Shown one piece after another: positions 22,601-32,094 of a stretch of DNA of 64,000 nucleotides (position 1 is the stretch's first letter; each line of letters starts with the position of its first letter). Source of the DNA: Cristatella mucedo. Its lineage: Eukaryota; Bryozoa; Phylactolaemata; Cristatellidae. The notes beneath the pieces were generated by a model that saw only the letters and a program-made list of their open reading frames with translations, ran no database searches and was not told the origin of the DNA. The stretch covers positions 1,741,501 to 1,805,500 of the forward strand of contig WPIO01000061.1 in assembly GCA_009760855.2 (NCBI GenBank), given 5' to 3'. Position numbers and translations under genes: made by a program.

Positions 22601-24621
22601 ACAATCAAAGATTAAAGGTGGCAACGCCGTGGCCGTAAACAATCCAGTGTCATTGTGGAAAATCATAAAATAGTTGCAATATCTAGCTGAGTCATTAATA
22701 GCTGCTAGCTGATGTTACGGCAGTTTACATTTTACCAAACGTTGAACCTTTTTGAGATTAGATTGAACACAAAAATTCCGGTAAGCAATGGCCATAATAT
22801 ACATTTCAGGTAGTACACATTAACCTACGTAAGAAGAATTACTACCAGAAAATTGCATGGTATAGTCTCCGGCTCTCCATAAAACCGGGAAAAAATTACT
22901 GGACAACAATACTTTTATTTCTCCTCTGAAATCTTAAAATATGTCAGATGTACTTCACGTGACTAGCCACGAGGGTGTCACTAAGCTCCATGCTAATGAT
23001 GATTGTAATGAAAATACAAAGCTGACAAAAACATTTACCGGCCTGCTGGTTTCAGGAGATTTGCATTGTGTGTTTGTGAAAATAGCTCTCAATTCTTGGC
23101 TGAAATGTCTACAAACACACTTCCTCGGCCTCTAGACAGTTGGTGACAGAAGCTTTTGCTATGCAGATAATATGCAGTGAAACTCACTCGCAACTCTGAC
23201 GCAACGACACTTACTCCCTTGCTACCCACTACGGCAAATCCGTTCAAGCAGTCCGAAGCCTATTCTACCTTGCTACACACTTAAGCTTCTCTCACGTCAC
23301 AGCTATGCTTCTCACTTTCATTTTATTCCAGGAGATTACGTCTATTTATCACTGGATACGTATCGAAAGCCGTTTACGGTGTAACTGAGTGTGTGTGGCT
23401 TGTTCTACTTGCAGACGCCATGCATTAAATAAATAGACTAAACCAATTTTTTTAATTTATGCTTTTACTTATCTTCGTGATCATAACTGCATCACGTTGC
23501 TCCTTTTGAGCAGCGCCGTACCAGTTCAAACCTTTAGTAGCCACGTTACATTGTTATGAAATATTTACCATATTACTTACCCCAATGCCTACTTAAACTA
23601 AATTTTAAGCTTCAGTGCGATCTAGGTTGTTTATATAAAGCAAGTGTACGTTCACGCTACGTCATTTTGATAAATACAACGGCATAAGACGAGAGCTATT
23701 TAGCAAATAAATATTTTAATGTTAATAGTATTTGTCTGTCTACAAGCTAATCATTTCTCACAGCAGGTGCATACTGCTGTTGCTTCTCTGTTCAGACGCT
23801 TCACAAATGCCACGGGGCTCCAGGTCGCGACCACAAATGTCAAATAGCCACCATTAAACGGGACAACCCTTAACGACGACTACTAGTTGGTTACTCCAAA
23901 TTATCGCTTTAGGTTTGCAGTAATTAGCAGGTATTCCATCCAGTATTTGTTATTCAGCTAAGGTAAAACCTGCTCTATCATCTTCTTCCTATTGAAGCGC
24001 CCCATATATAAGTATTAAGAAACTGCAGATTTTGGACGAAGTCAGATTGAAATATATAGTAATGTATGGTAATTAAAGTGATCACAGTGCACCTCTCAGG
24101 CTTCCTTTTCTGAAATTACATTAAGCTTATGCGTCTCATGCTGACCTTAATCGTGTAGTCCTGGCGAGAAATAAGTGTATATCCCAGTTAACCAGGCTAA
24201 ACCTACTCAGTCTCAATTGTACAAGGTCCAGTTCTTGTCCTCAGTTATACTGTTGTCATGTTACAGGCGCAAGCCATGCTACGCCTACCGAAGAGGAAGT
24301 TGCCCTGCCGGTAATTCGTGCATTTTTAGCCATAGAACTAAAAATCAACCTCAAACCAGTCATGATTGGTTATTTAATGAAGCTCAGAGAATATTGGAAA
24401 TGATCCATAATGGCAATTCTGATTTCGTTGGCGCGTTGTCGCGATTGACGCAAGATTACCTCTCTGGTATCATGCCGCCAGATGGAGAGTATACGGTCTC
24501 GGTCGGACATCCGAGCCCAGTGCCAGAAGGGAGAACATTTTTTGACGGTCATCAAATTACAACCACCGGTGTGGCCACCGGCGCAATTCCAGGATTTGAC
24601 GTATTTATTTACACGGTATAA
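16638..24621 (+). CDS. Makorin-like RING and CCCH zinc-finger protein, five-exon model
   Basis: Joining 16638-16678, 16860-16908, 17004-17212, 22190-22303 and 24267-24621 at GT-AG sites gives 768 bases, 255 residues, with no phase clash. Residues 31-36 read ECSAHE, like the Cys-His stretch preceding the RING in makorins. Residues 51-106 form a C3HC4 RING: C51, C54, C75, H77, C80, C83, C103, C106. FYVPSQFWVDE (112-122) matches the makorin FVIPSEYWVEE-type block. Residues 142-160 form a CCCH finger (C-x7-C-x5-C-x3-H). Makorins are E3 ubiquitin ligases that also bind RNA; that role here is inferred. The usual N-terminal CCCH fingers are missing from the model, so upstream exons may exist: the first exon stays open back to an acceptor at 16584. 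It is the only copy in the window without disabling lesions. Confidence 0.78.
16860..16908 (+). CDS. Makorin-like exon 2 (tentative)
   Basis: 49 bases between acceptor TTTTTATCAG and donor CCAG/GTGATT, encoding SSAGEKQNHTERPTGSQ with its neighbour codon. It links exon 1 (phase 2) to exon 3 (phase 0). No domain is visible; the role is a short linker before the Cys-His stretch. Confidence 0.5.
17004..17212 (+). CDS. Makorin-like exon 3: N-terminal half of the RING finger
   Basis: Acceptor AATTACCAG, donor GAGTG/GTAAGT. It encodes residues 31-100 including CSVCLEVV, an acidic DKEDENE stretch and NCYHIFCVKC, the first six zinc ligands of a C3HC4 RING. The intron falls between ligands 6 and 7. 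No counterpart is found in the other three locus copies. Confidence 0.85.
17944..18112 (-). mobile_element. Family-2 LINE fragment inside a family-1 LINE
   Basis: Antisense 3' end of family 2 (TATCTCCGTCGGAAACTCCAC, through AGCCTTAGCGGCTTACG) with an internal deletion, then GAATTGTGGAGGCGAGTTCC to CAACCGTCTTT. The same fragment sits at the same site in the inverted paralogue (56240-56600), with both junctions matching. Confidence 0.82.
18982..19153 (+). mobile_element. tRNA-headed SINE, copy 3, in intron 3
   Basis: Head CGTGAGTCGTAATGGCTCAC, B-box-like GGTTTGAATCC, the body, and the 3' end AAATCAGCTAGTACT. It lies in the C-terminal RT region of the old LINE. The paralogous LINE on the minus strand has uninterrupted sequence at that point (about 55370), so the SINE is younger than the locus duplication. 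Confidence 0.88.
19531..20600. other. Intron 3 sequence shared with the inverted paralogue
   Basis: Non-coding. 19560-20200 aligns in reverse with about 54345-55030, including GATAGTAAGAGGTTTGATTC at 19995, near-identical to the complement at 54535. An antisense family-1 3' UTR remnant lies at about 20095-20160. A short TATA/CACA microsatellite is at about 20410-20455. Confidence 0.7.
20605..20740 (-). mobile_element. Family-1 LINE fragment, antisense
   Basis: Short decayed piece of the RT C-terminal region, recognised by the order AAAAGATTTGAGGCC, TGCATAGCCTGCCAGGGAGTA and AATAGGTGGGCTGGTGCCAAA, each matching the antisense family-1 consensus. It directly precedes a family-2 element. Confidence 0.65.
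20745..21668 (-). mobile_element. Family-2 LINE, 5'-truncated, antisense in intron 3
   Basis: The 3' end at the low side is GTATCTATGTATCTCCGTCAG; sequence runs up to the RT thumb near 21668. Two open stretches (21657-21175 and 21114-20845) are the same frame separated by a single TAG in place of the TTG codon following LGW (at about 21172-21174). It is absent from the inverted locus copy near 53.9-54 kb, so it is a later insertion. Confidence 0.88.
21175..21657 (-). pseudogene. Family-2 LINE RT C-terminal fragment
   Basis: 160 codons reading NDDKTELLLVGHP, the ARNLGVVFD block, VLSRLDYCNSLLAGLPKKA and AARLVFKSQRFEHVSPLLEE. This is the thumb and C-terminal domain of an L2/CR1-group RT. The YADD palm is absent because of 5' truncation. 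One in-frame stop separates it from the remaining 90 codons at 21114-20845. Confidence 0.87.
22190..22303 (+). CDS. Makorin-like exon 4: C-terminal half of the RING finger
   Basis: Acceptor TTTGTCTTTTAG, donor TGCAG/GTATGA. It completes the RING with SRCPVC, followed by RTPVTFYVPSQFWVDEK, the block that follows the RING in makorins, and a lysine-rich KMKKDELCKEFKDKC stretch leading to the CCCH finger. Decayed counterparts are at 53374-53481 (-) and about 27255-27366 (-). Confidence 0.87.
22304..24266 (+). other. Intron 4, shared among the locus copies
   Basis: Contains a family-2 LINE remnant (23130-23400). A stretch at 22637-22710 repeats 20508-20585 of intron 3 (CATTGTGGAAAA and AATATCTAGCTGAGT in both). 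The rest is AT-rich and aligns with copy 2 and, inverted, with copy 3. Confidence 0.65.
23130..23400 (+). mobile_element. Family-2 LINE 3' remnant, ancestral insertion
   Basis: Opens with AGACAGTTGGTGACAGAAGC (RT C-terminus LKTVGDR-like) and ends with GTATCGAAAGCCGTTTACGG. It is orthologous in position to pieces at 10380-10865 and 51930-52200. Confidence 0.8.
24267..24621 (+). CDS. Makorin-like exon 5: CCCH finger and C-terminus
   Basis: Acceptor CATGTTACAG. It encodes RKPCYAYRRGSCPAGNSC, completing the CCCH finger with IFSH, then 95 residues without a known domain that contain WLFNEAQRILEMI (possibly helical), a PSPVPEGRTFF block and the end GFDVFIYTV. Stop TAA at 24619-24621. The C-terminal block is also recognisable in copies 2 and 3, so it belonged to the ancestral gene. 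Confidence 0.86.
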
Positions 24622-24676
24622 CATAATATTTTAAAAGTCAGCCAAACAATTAGAACCTTCGGTTCCCTTGAATTAA

Positions 24677-24682
24677 AATAAA
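24677..24682 (+). promoter_or_regulatory. Candidate polyadenylation signal AATAAA
   Basis: AATAAA 56 bases after the makorin-like stop codon. Such hexamers are common in AT-rich DNA, so this is suggestive only. Confidence 0.45.
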
Positions 24683-25019
24683 TTGATTTTTGGTCAGCTT
24701 GATGTACACGCAACACCTAGTAAGTTAGCTATTTGCAAAGACACCAATGGTTTTCCCAAATTCAGTCGCTAATTAAAAATATTTTAGCCCACTACTTGGC
24801 AAAGTTTGAAACTGTTTTAAACGTTTATCAAATACATTTTCCTTGACTTATTCTACTGTTTTTAGTTAATATAATCACAGACTTACTTCATCCGTATATG
24901 TAGCACCTTTGCTTTTAAAAATCCAAAGTTCACTTAGATAGATTGGTAAAAATACAATAATGACAATTGTATTATACCACCCCTCTGAGAACTGTCTGTT
25001 TTGGGACTGTTTAATCAGG
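24683..25019. other. Downstream flank of the makorin-like gene
   Basis: AT-rich and without genes. It aligns with about 13000-13500 in copy 2 (for example TTCATCCGTATTTATAGCAAC at 13376 against TTCATCCGTATATGTAGCACC at 24889; compare the first 20 bases), marking the right part of that duplication. Confidence 0.6.
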
Positions 25020-25155
25020 TTGGCTGCAAAGGAAGCATGATTGTATGGTTAGTCTTAGCATACTTAGTGAAAACGAATAAAACAATCATATGGGCGACAT
25101 GCTCAAGTCAGCATGCAAATATGGTTGGTGGCAGAATACGCTATCAGTGTGCATA
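25020..25155 (-). mobile_element. Family-1 LINE 3' UTR remnant, antisense
   Basis: Antisense 3' UTR sequence: AAGGAAGCATGATTGTATGG, then GACATGCTCAAGTCAGCATG and GTGGCAGAATACGC. The tail and hairpin are degraded. It is equivalent in position to the 3' end of the LINE at 13515 in copy 2. Confidence 0.65.
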
Positions 25156-26745
25156 AGCCCAATTCCTCCCCGCGCTAAAGAGCGGCCTCGGGCGACTCGT
25201 AGCGTGGTGTGGACCTCTACTTAATTTCTCCGTAATACCTTCGGTTATTCCGCTGCTATCTTCGCTGTGACTATTTATGAGCTGTCCTCTGATATGCTAC
25301 ACAAAACAGGACCTGCTTAGCATAAGATGCGATGTCGCCGTTAGTCGATACCTAGCGGCAGGCCTTCTCCAGCGGGTCAGTGAGAACCTTCCTAAATCCT
25401 GCGTTCGCTCTATCAACAGCTCGGCTATCAAACCTACGACTCGTAAATTTAAAGCAATAAAGAGTACTTGTTGCGGTAGTAGCGCACCCGCCGTAGCCCA
25501 GCACGTTGTGAAACGTCGTCCGACGGCCGTTAGAAAGGTCCAATTCAAATTCGAAGAGCCAGCGTCCGCCGGGCCGGACGCAAACGGTAGAGAATACGAG
25601 CCACTTCATCGCCGTCTCCCAGTTGTTGGACAGCCTCTTATATTCCCCCTACTAAACGTTCGCTCGCTAAAAACCAAGGGGTTACTTATCCGCGATCAGG
25701 TGGTACAGGAGAAGCTAGATGCATTTCTGCTTACCGAAACCTGGATGACGCCTTGTTCCAGTAGCTGTATTTCCGAGACCACCCCACCCGGGTTCTCATT
25801 CTATCAGTCCATGCGTTCTGACAAGGTTGGTGACGGGTTGCAATTGTTGTTCGCGAATCGTTTGGCTATAAAATGGGCAGTTTCTCGCATGGGTCATCGT
25901 TTGAATCGGTTGCTATCAGGTCTTCATCAAAGACAATGCCTCTCACCGTTGCGATATACCGGCCTCCTTCTGGCTGTCTAAACTTGTTTATAGAGGAGTT
26001 TTCGGAGTTCCTCGCTAAAATATTTGTGTGTGACAGGCCGTTACTTATTGTAGAAAACTTCAATATTCACATTGACAACCATAGCAACAGCCAGGTCCGC
26101 TCATTTCTTGACTGTCTGGAGAATCTTGGTTTGGCCCAACAACTATTATCTAGCACTACAGCGGACTATGAATATGGCTGCAAGACTGGTCTTCAAGTCC
26201 CAGCGGTTTGAACACGTGTCTCCTTTGCTGAAGGAGCTAGGATGGTTGCCGGTTGAGCAAAGGATACAGAGCAAAGTTCTTACGCTGACCCACAAGGCCC
26301 GCCACGGCTTGGCTCCTTCATACCTAGCTGAACTGCTGCATCAGTTTCAGCCTGTTCGCGCCCTCAGGTCCTGTATGGACAATAAATTAGCTGTCCCATT
26401 CCTCCGCTTAAAGACAGTTGGCGACAAAAGCTTTAGCTCTGCAGGTCCTAGACTGTGGAACTCGCTTCCACAATTCTTTTGCAACGACAACTACTCTCCA
26501 ACTGCCGACTATGGCACATCTTTTTCAGCGGTCCCGAACTGCTACTTCTAGGCTACTCACTACCTCAACTGCTCTCCTGACTCAGCTATGCTTCCCACTT
26601 TCTCTTTGTTGCGTGAGACGAAGTCTGTTGGCTACCGAATGCGTACCGAACGTCGTTTAGGCTGTGAGTGAGCTATACAAAACTCTCCTGCGTAACACCT
26701 ACATGGTCTTTATGACTTTGTGGAGTTACTGGCGGAGATACATAA
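25156..26745 (+). mobile_element. Family-2 LINE with large internal deletion
   Basis: The longest 5' coverage of family 2 in the window: a 5' region, an N-terminal domain and AP-type endonuclease (25277-26155), then a direct jump at about 26155-26165 to the last quarter of the RT (AARLVFKSQRFEHVSPLL) and the complete 3' end, finishing GGAGTTACTGGCGGAGATACAT near 26740. The RT palm and thumb are missing. It is a non-autonomous deletion derivative. Confidence 0.88.
25277..25981 (+). pseudogene. Family-2 LINE endonuclease domain fragment
   Basis: 234 codons. After about 120 N-terminal residues without recognised domain comes the endonuclease start LLNVRSLKTKG and the catalytic-Glu motif LLTETWM, then TPPGFSFYQS. 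The frame shifts near 25870; the IYRPPSGC block of the endonuclease continues at 25873-26211. AP-type endonucleases nick the target site for retrotransposition. Confidence 0.86.
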
Positions 26746-26749
26746 GCAC

Positions 26750-27900
26750 GAGACAATCGCATTAACCCACTTGACCCACTTTACCAAAATAATTTAAGAA
26801 GCCCACCTACTAACTCATTTTGGTTGCCACGGAAAAAAAATTTGGACAGAAGCTGAGCCACGGACAATCAGGAAAAGGCATTGACATCTTTATTCTTGTA
26901 TTGTGGCTCGTAGCTCACACGATGCATAAACCAACCTTTTGACTAATACCTTCACCTATTTCTTTTAAATTCAGTCGAACATGACCACAACATTCCTGCA
27001 GAACATACACTGGTATTTTGGTTTCCCATTTTTCATTATTATCATTTTTAGCCTTGGTTGGATAAAGTGATATAGGTTTTTTTATTATTTGGAGACCTTT
27101 CTAGTTTCTCCTCCTAGCAATTGAAATTGTTGCCTCTTCCATCAATAAATGAATCACTGTAACCTCTGTGGATAAATAATCAGTGCAAGTGAGATAAAAC
27201 TATAATGTCACTTGCCACTTCCAAGTTCTATTGAAGTATGAAAACGCATTCATACCCGCACTTAGCTTTGTATTTCTTGCATAATTGTCTATTTTAGATA
27301 GATCATCAATTCGAAACTAGCTGGAAATACACAAATGTGAACTGCTGTTGACAGATAGAACGACTCCTAAAAACAGAAAATATTCATGCATTTAGTTTAC
27401 GAGAACCTAACATTTGATGAAACCAGTAGACTGCCTACCAATTTTTCTACTATTTACAATGTGGAAAACTCTAAATAATTCCTAATAATACACGTAGCAT
27501 TAACGGGTAACAGGTAAAAGGGCATTTAAAAGTTCATTCAAGGAGGAACTCGTAACAGCAGTTAAAACAAAGTCTAGAGCATATGGGTTTAAAAACTAGA
27601 TACACATCCGTATTTATCACACAATTTAGAAAGTTGTTGTAAGTCATATTTTGCATATTTTAGCTGTGCTATGCATGACGCCACGAACCATCTCCACTTG
27701 CTAACACTCAGCATGTCTGCCAATTTTAGGCTTGTTGAAACTGAGTGTTCTACCGCTAACCATTAGATCATGCTTTCATTGCAGCTAAGGGAATGTCCGT
27801 AGAAAGAGACAACGCTCTCTGAGTGCGTTCCAAAACTTTACACCAATAATTTGAACGTGTTTTTCTAGCATTCTTAGAAAATAAATCTCTTGCTATGCAT
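26750..27900 (-). repeat. Makorin-locus duplicate, copy 4 (partial)
   Basis: Minus-strand counterpart of about 20.1-22.7 kb without the family-2 insertion found there. It aligns with copy 3 over CCATCAATAAATGAATCACT at 27139 (GTTAATAAATGAATCATT at 53264) and CTTGCATAATTG at 27278 (53388). The last-exon region is missing; a family-2 LINE ends where it would begin. Confidence 0.72.
27255..27366 (-). pseudogene. Makorin-like exon 4, pseudogene copy 4
   Basis: On the minus strand, acceptor-like CTTTTTAG-type sequence precedes AGTCGTTCTATCTGTC, the counterpart of the SRCPVC codons. The first of the two Cys is now Ser, the block aligning with VPSQFW is lost, and a stop follows within about 20 codons. 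Clearly dead. Confidence 0.72.
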
Positions 27901-28475
27901 ACTGTAGCCGCATCATGGAAAATAATACAAAATAATTGGTGGCAACGTCCGCAAGCTGCCAAGATATTAGGAATTATACAGAGTTCAATCTCTTTTCGTC
28001 AGACTGTTGGCGTGGCAATAAAGTTAGAGCTTTTTGAAATGCTCGTACTATTGCGAATCATGATTATTTTAGGAATTGCATGCATATATGGTATTCAAGC
28101 AAATGCCAGGAGCGTACAGCTTCGCTGTATGACTTTGCTGTCTTATAGGGGCTGCCGTTGGGCGACTGGTGTGCTCGGAATTTAGGTCTGGCATCCTAAT
28201 GCTTCCAAATTGGGACCACTTCTTTGAGGAGACTCCCTGTGCAAATACTCATCCTAAATCAAAGATAGTGAAACCATATTGTACTGCAGATTTTTAAATA
28301 ATATAAAAAGTTTACCACAATGATTTTTTCTTGGCGAATAAAATGGTCACTGGGAGACTGCAGCTGTCGATTAACGGCTGCTATGCTAATTTCACGTTTC
28401 GGGAGTTTCGTGGTTTGACATTTTACTGAAAGAGCTCAAGTTTCAACCAGTTGATATTGGAATTTAAATGTAAGT
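27900..28475. other. Unassigned interval
   Basis: A 96-codon open frame (27895-28185) starts here but has no recognisable domain and no splice or repeat context that supports it. No known repeat is seen. Confidence 0.45.
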
Positions 28476-28479
28476 TCCG

Positions 28480-28925
28480 AGGATGACCGACGAGGCTCTC
28501 TTGACCTCGGCTTCTTCATATCTATCTAAACTGCTGGACCATTTTCAGCCTCATCGTGCCCTCGGGTCCCGTGTGTACAATGCAGTATCTTTCTTTTAGT
28601 CCGACTAAAGTCAATATGGGACAGAGGATTTTCTGCTGCAGGTAGTTGATTGCACACCTTAAATCCGCCTACTTCCACAACAAAAAATATTTTCCTGATA
28701 CTGACTAAAACAAAACCAACTTTTCCAGGTGTCCTTAGCTGCTAAATCCCACGTTTGACTCCCTCAACAGCTTTCATGTCTCGGCTAGGGTCCTACCTTT
28801 TTCTAGGTTGTCTGAAATGGAGTCAGTTGGCTACGAAATGCGTACAAAAGCAGCCTAAGCTTTGGGTGCTTAACAGAAAACCCTCCCGAGTAACAACGAC
28901 GTGGTTATCGTGAGTTTGGTGTCAG
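28480..28925 (+). mobile_element. Old family-2 LINE 3' end
   Basis: Decayed C-terminal RT and 3' UTR: TCTATCTAAACTGCTGGACC, CATTTTCAGCCTCATCGTGC, then CGAAATGCGTACAAAAGCAG and CCTCCCGAGTAAC. It aligns through its length with family 2 but keeps no open frame. Confidence 0.78.
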
Positions 28926-29099
28926 AGATGGATTTAACAACTTTACGTGGAGGTGAAGCTCACGGTCGGACCTGGGTATTGGCTGCTTGTAAGGAAGAGC
29001 GTCTAGCATATCGGTAGTGAGAAAAAATTTTACAATCGCAATATCAAATATTAGTATTTTACATTTGACTTTGCCGCCTCAGGGAGCTCATTAAAATCA

Positions 29100-29165
29100 A
29101 TTTACATCTGCCGTAAAGGATGCACGATCGAATGGTTAGTGATAGCATACACTATAAACGCAGGA
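29100..29165 (-). mobile_element. Family-1 LINE 3' UTR remnant, antisense
   Basis: AAGGATGCACGATCGAATGG followed by TTAGTGATAGCATAC matches the antisense end of the family-1 3' UTR as seen at 13540 and 25045. Small and degraded. Confidence 0.55.
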
Positions 29166-29189
29166 ATACCATTGTTAAGTAATGTGATG

Positions 29190-29605
29190 CAATGTTAGGT
29201 AATGTATCTTCGACTGTAACTCCAAAGCCACAAAGACTAGGTTGGTGAAAGGCAGGATAGTTTAGCATAGTGCAATCACAGCCATCAATCAGCGGCTTTC
29301 AGTATGCATTTGGAAGAAGGGGGAATTTCATCTCACACACGAAGACAAAGCGGAGAGCATAGCATGGAGTGCAGCTGAAGTAGTGATTAGCATGGAAGCA
29401 TGGCAGCTCAGGACCGCTGCAAAAGATGTAGCATGTTCTGCAGCGGTAGAGTTGCCGTCGCTGCGTAAGAACCGTGGAAACGAGTTCCACAGTCCAGGAC
29501 CGGCAGGGCTAAAGCTTCTGTCGCCAACGGTCTTTAAGTGAGGGAACGGAACAGCTCTTGATCGTCCATGCACGCGGATGACTGTGAGCTTTGATAGCCT
29601 TGTAG
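29190..29605 (-). mobile_element. Family-2 LINE 3' end, antisense
   Basis: The low end is AGGTAATGTATCTTCGACTG (tail complement). The minus frame 29573-29328 retains VPFPHLKTVGDRSFSPAGPG, the C-terminal RT block, followed by a frame break. 5'-truncated at about 29605. Confidence 0.83.
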
Positions 29606-29609
29606 GCCA

Positions 29610-29996
29610 GATAACCCCTGCCCTGCAGGTTCTCAGTGTGTTGCATTAGTCGATCTGAGAATTTATACTGAGGAGCATCTGTCATTGTTCGTAAGTGACT
29701 AGGCTACGAGACTCGTTTTAGGCACAGGGCATGGTTTTCACGGGGTGATATTAAATACTAATTTGAGGCATTGCCACAGTTGCATCGTAGAAACACATTT
29801 GCCGCAAACGTACCTCGGTTATGGATTTGTCAAATGACTTTACCAAGGGAATATTTTCCTCTCGAAAAGCTATTGTTGCTTTCTGGAGACGTTAACCAAA
29901 ACGATCGCCCATTGAATCAGTTAGGCTCATTTCAGGCGTGTCTGCAGTATGTTAGAATGTTCAAATATATAAGTCCCTAGATATGCGACAGATGCA
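29610..29996. other. Unassigned interval
   Basis: No repeat is recognised. The 69-codon frame at 29771-29980 has no domain and is not supported as a gene. Confidence 0.45.
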
Positions 29997-30163
29997 GTCC
30001 TAGCTGATTAAACAGCCTCTTTTTGTGTAGCGACAGAAGAGCCTTCACGGCTATCACCACCGCTTGCAGTGGCGATAAAGGATCGCCCACCGCAGGAATC
30101 GAACCCCCAACCTCGAGACCGAGGTGGTGAAAGCAACCGCCATACCTAGAGTGCCATTGCGGC
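29997..30163 (-). mobile_element. tRNA-headed SINE, copy 4
   Basis: Minus-strand copy from CCTAGCTGATTAAACAGCC (3' end complement) through ATCACCACCGCTTGCAGTGG, the B-box complement GGAATCGAACCCC, to the head complement ending GAGTGCCATTGCGG. Close to the consensus; the tail is lost. Confidence 0.9.
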
Positions 30164-31548
30164 AATGCGGCGGACCATGCAACCACTACTTATTTCTGCC
30201 ATGCTGAGCTTGTCACGTGCGTAATTGGCAACTCACATCTGGGCTCAATACTTTTAACTGTTCACATTTCGTAACATGCCGTGCATGGTAGTGTGGAGTT
30301 TTTTCATTAGCATACAGTCTAATAAATTAACGCTGCAGAGGCTATAACCACGCCTATGACTTACGCAGTCTTTATAGGTACCCAGTAAGCTCTCCTAAAT
30401 TGTATGCAACTGTATAACTTGCAGGGCTGGTCACGACAGTAGGCCTGCGGCTCATCGATTAGCCGTGTTGAATACTGTAACCCACCAAAGAAAACGACCT
30501 TGTAGTTGTTTCACTTCACCAAACTCAATGACTGACCTGCTGTTATTACGAGCTCATGAAGCAAACTACGCCGTTCTTAGTTCCACTGCATTGAGTTCCT
30601 AAATACTAGATAGGATTTGACTTCTTATTCAGCCGTGCATTTATTCCGATACTAATTTTTCAGAGCCAGGTGATAATTTTAATTTTTGGAGCAATGCCTA
30701 AGCAAACAGAGTGAGTTGGTCAGTGGCTTAGACTGAGTGGCGATCTGCAGGGAGTAGTTTTGTCTACTTCTCATTCTCTCCTGCTGATACGGATTTCGTC
30801 TGGCGTTTCTTATCCGTTGCAGAATTTTCTTCGAGAATCCGTAGTTCCTATGAAACGTTTATGCGGAGACTGATGCATCTAATCGAAGGACCGTTTATAG
30901 AGTATCCGCTTTTTAATAACTGGAGCACCTAAGAACTTACATGCCTATGGACGTTTATTCTCTTACCACTTCGAGTTGGCTCCAGGAGTCGGCAATGCTG
31001 CTGTCAACATGCATTAGTAACTGGGACATCTGTATTTTATTCTACTAAAGTAGACGAAGTACGTGAGCGTGCATGCTGGTGGTCTAGGCCAAAGTGTGGG
31101 CTGCTATGAAGTACGTGGTAATAAAAGAGAAGAGAAAAGCTAGCTAGCTTACAGGTGGAAGCACAGGCAATACAGCTATTAATTAGGATTTATCGAAAAC
31201 CACAGGAAAGTGACTGTGCCGAGATCAAATTGATCTTACCCGTCACGGTGCACTGTTTTTACAGTGCAATCACTTGCTTTCTACCAATCACACGTATACA
31301 TACGCGAGCGATAAATAGCAATCGACAGCAATGGCCCCTGCCAATACTCCAACTCCAGGCAAATTATCGAGAATTTGGCAGCTCGAAGCCCCAAGTCTCA
31401 CTAAATATAGCATTCCCCTGCGGCAAAACCGAAGCCGTGGCAGTTTTAAGATGCGCAGCTCATTCACTGTCAGCAATGCATAGCAATCCACTGCAATGGT
31501 CGGGGGCCGATAGGGCAATTCACAGTGAGTTTAGATCATCCTTCATAT
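30164..31548. other. Unassigned interval with short hairpins
   Basis: About 1.4 kb without recognised repeats or genes. The 131-codon frame at 31155-31550 has no known motif and includes short sequence repeats, so I do not call it. Perfect small inverted repeats occur at 31222-31236 and 31249-31268. Confidence 0.45.
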
Positions 31549-31768
31549 GATAATGCCTTCTGACACTGTGCATGCTGCCACTAAACACATTAGCATGTTT
31601 ACCCTGTGCATGTCACCCCTAACTACGTAGTTCATGTTGTTTATCAAGCAAGATATTACTCGTGATTCAATCCGGTTTCTCTTTGCAGCAAACAGGAAGC
31701 GCCAAGGAAGAGACTGAGTTCTCTGAGGGTGCTTTATCAAATGCAGTATTATTATTAGTAGTATTATT
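31549..31768 (+). mobile_element. Family-1 LINE 3' end
   Basis: Severely 5'-truncated. It contains the 3' UTR (GACACTGTGCATGCTGCCAC), a slightly mutated terminal hairpin (GGAAGCGCCAAGG...GGGTGCTTTATC) and a degenerate ATT tail. Confidence 0.87.
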
Positions 31769-32094
31769 GGCTGCAAGAAACTGCCACTCTCATTCCACGT
31801 AATGTGTAGCTGTGCACGTGCCAAATTCCCAGCAATTGCACTCTATAAACTGAGGGCGTTGGCAAGGAAATCCGTCAATTCCTAACGGTTCGTTGCCAAT
31901 GGACTGTAAGTTTCTGAAAGAAGCTCCACATTTAATAGCCTATTGCCGTACACTGCATTGAAAGTGCTACCACATCTTCTTTAACAATAGAGGACTCAAA
32001 ACCGAGGGCTATGCACAGCAATCGACGGCAATGAGCAGGCCTCTACTGAAATCTGTTTTTTTTTTAATGAAAATTGGCTTTTCAAAGCTTTCAT
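31769..32094. other. Unassigned interval with short repeated motifs
   Basis: No gene. The phrase AGCAATCGACGGCAATG at 32018 echoes AGCAATCGACAGCAATG at 31318 and AGCAATCCACTGCAATG at 31481, so a diverged interspersed or tandem unit may lie on both sides of the LINE end at 31549. The origin is not identified. Confidence 0.4.
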
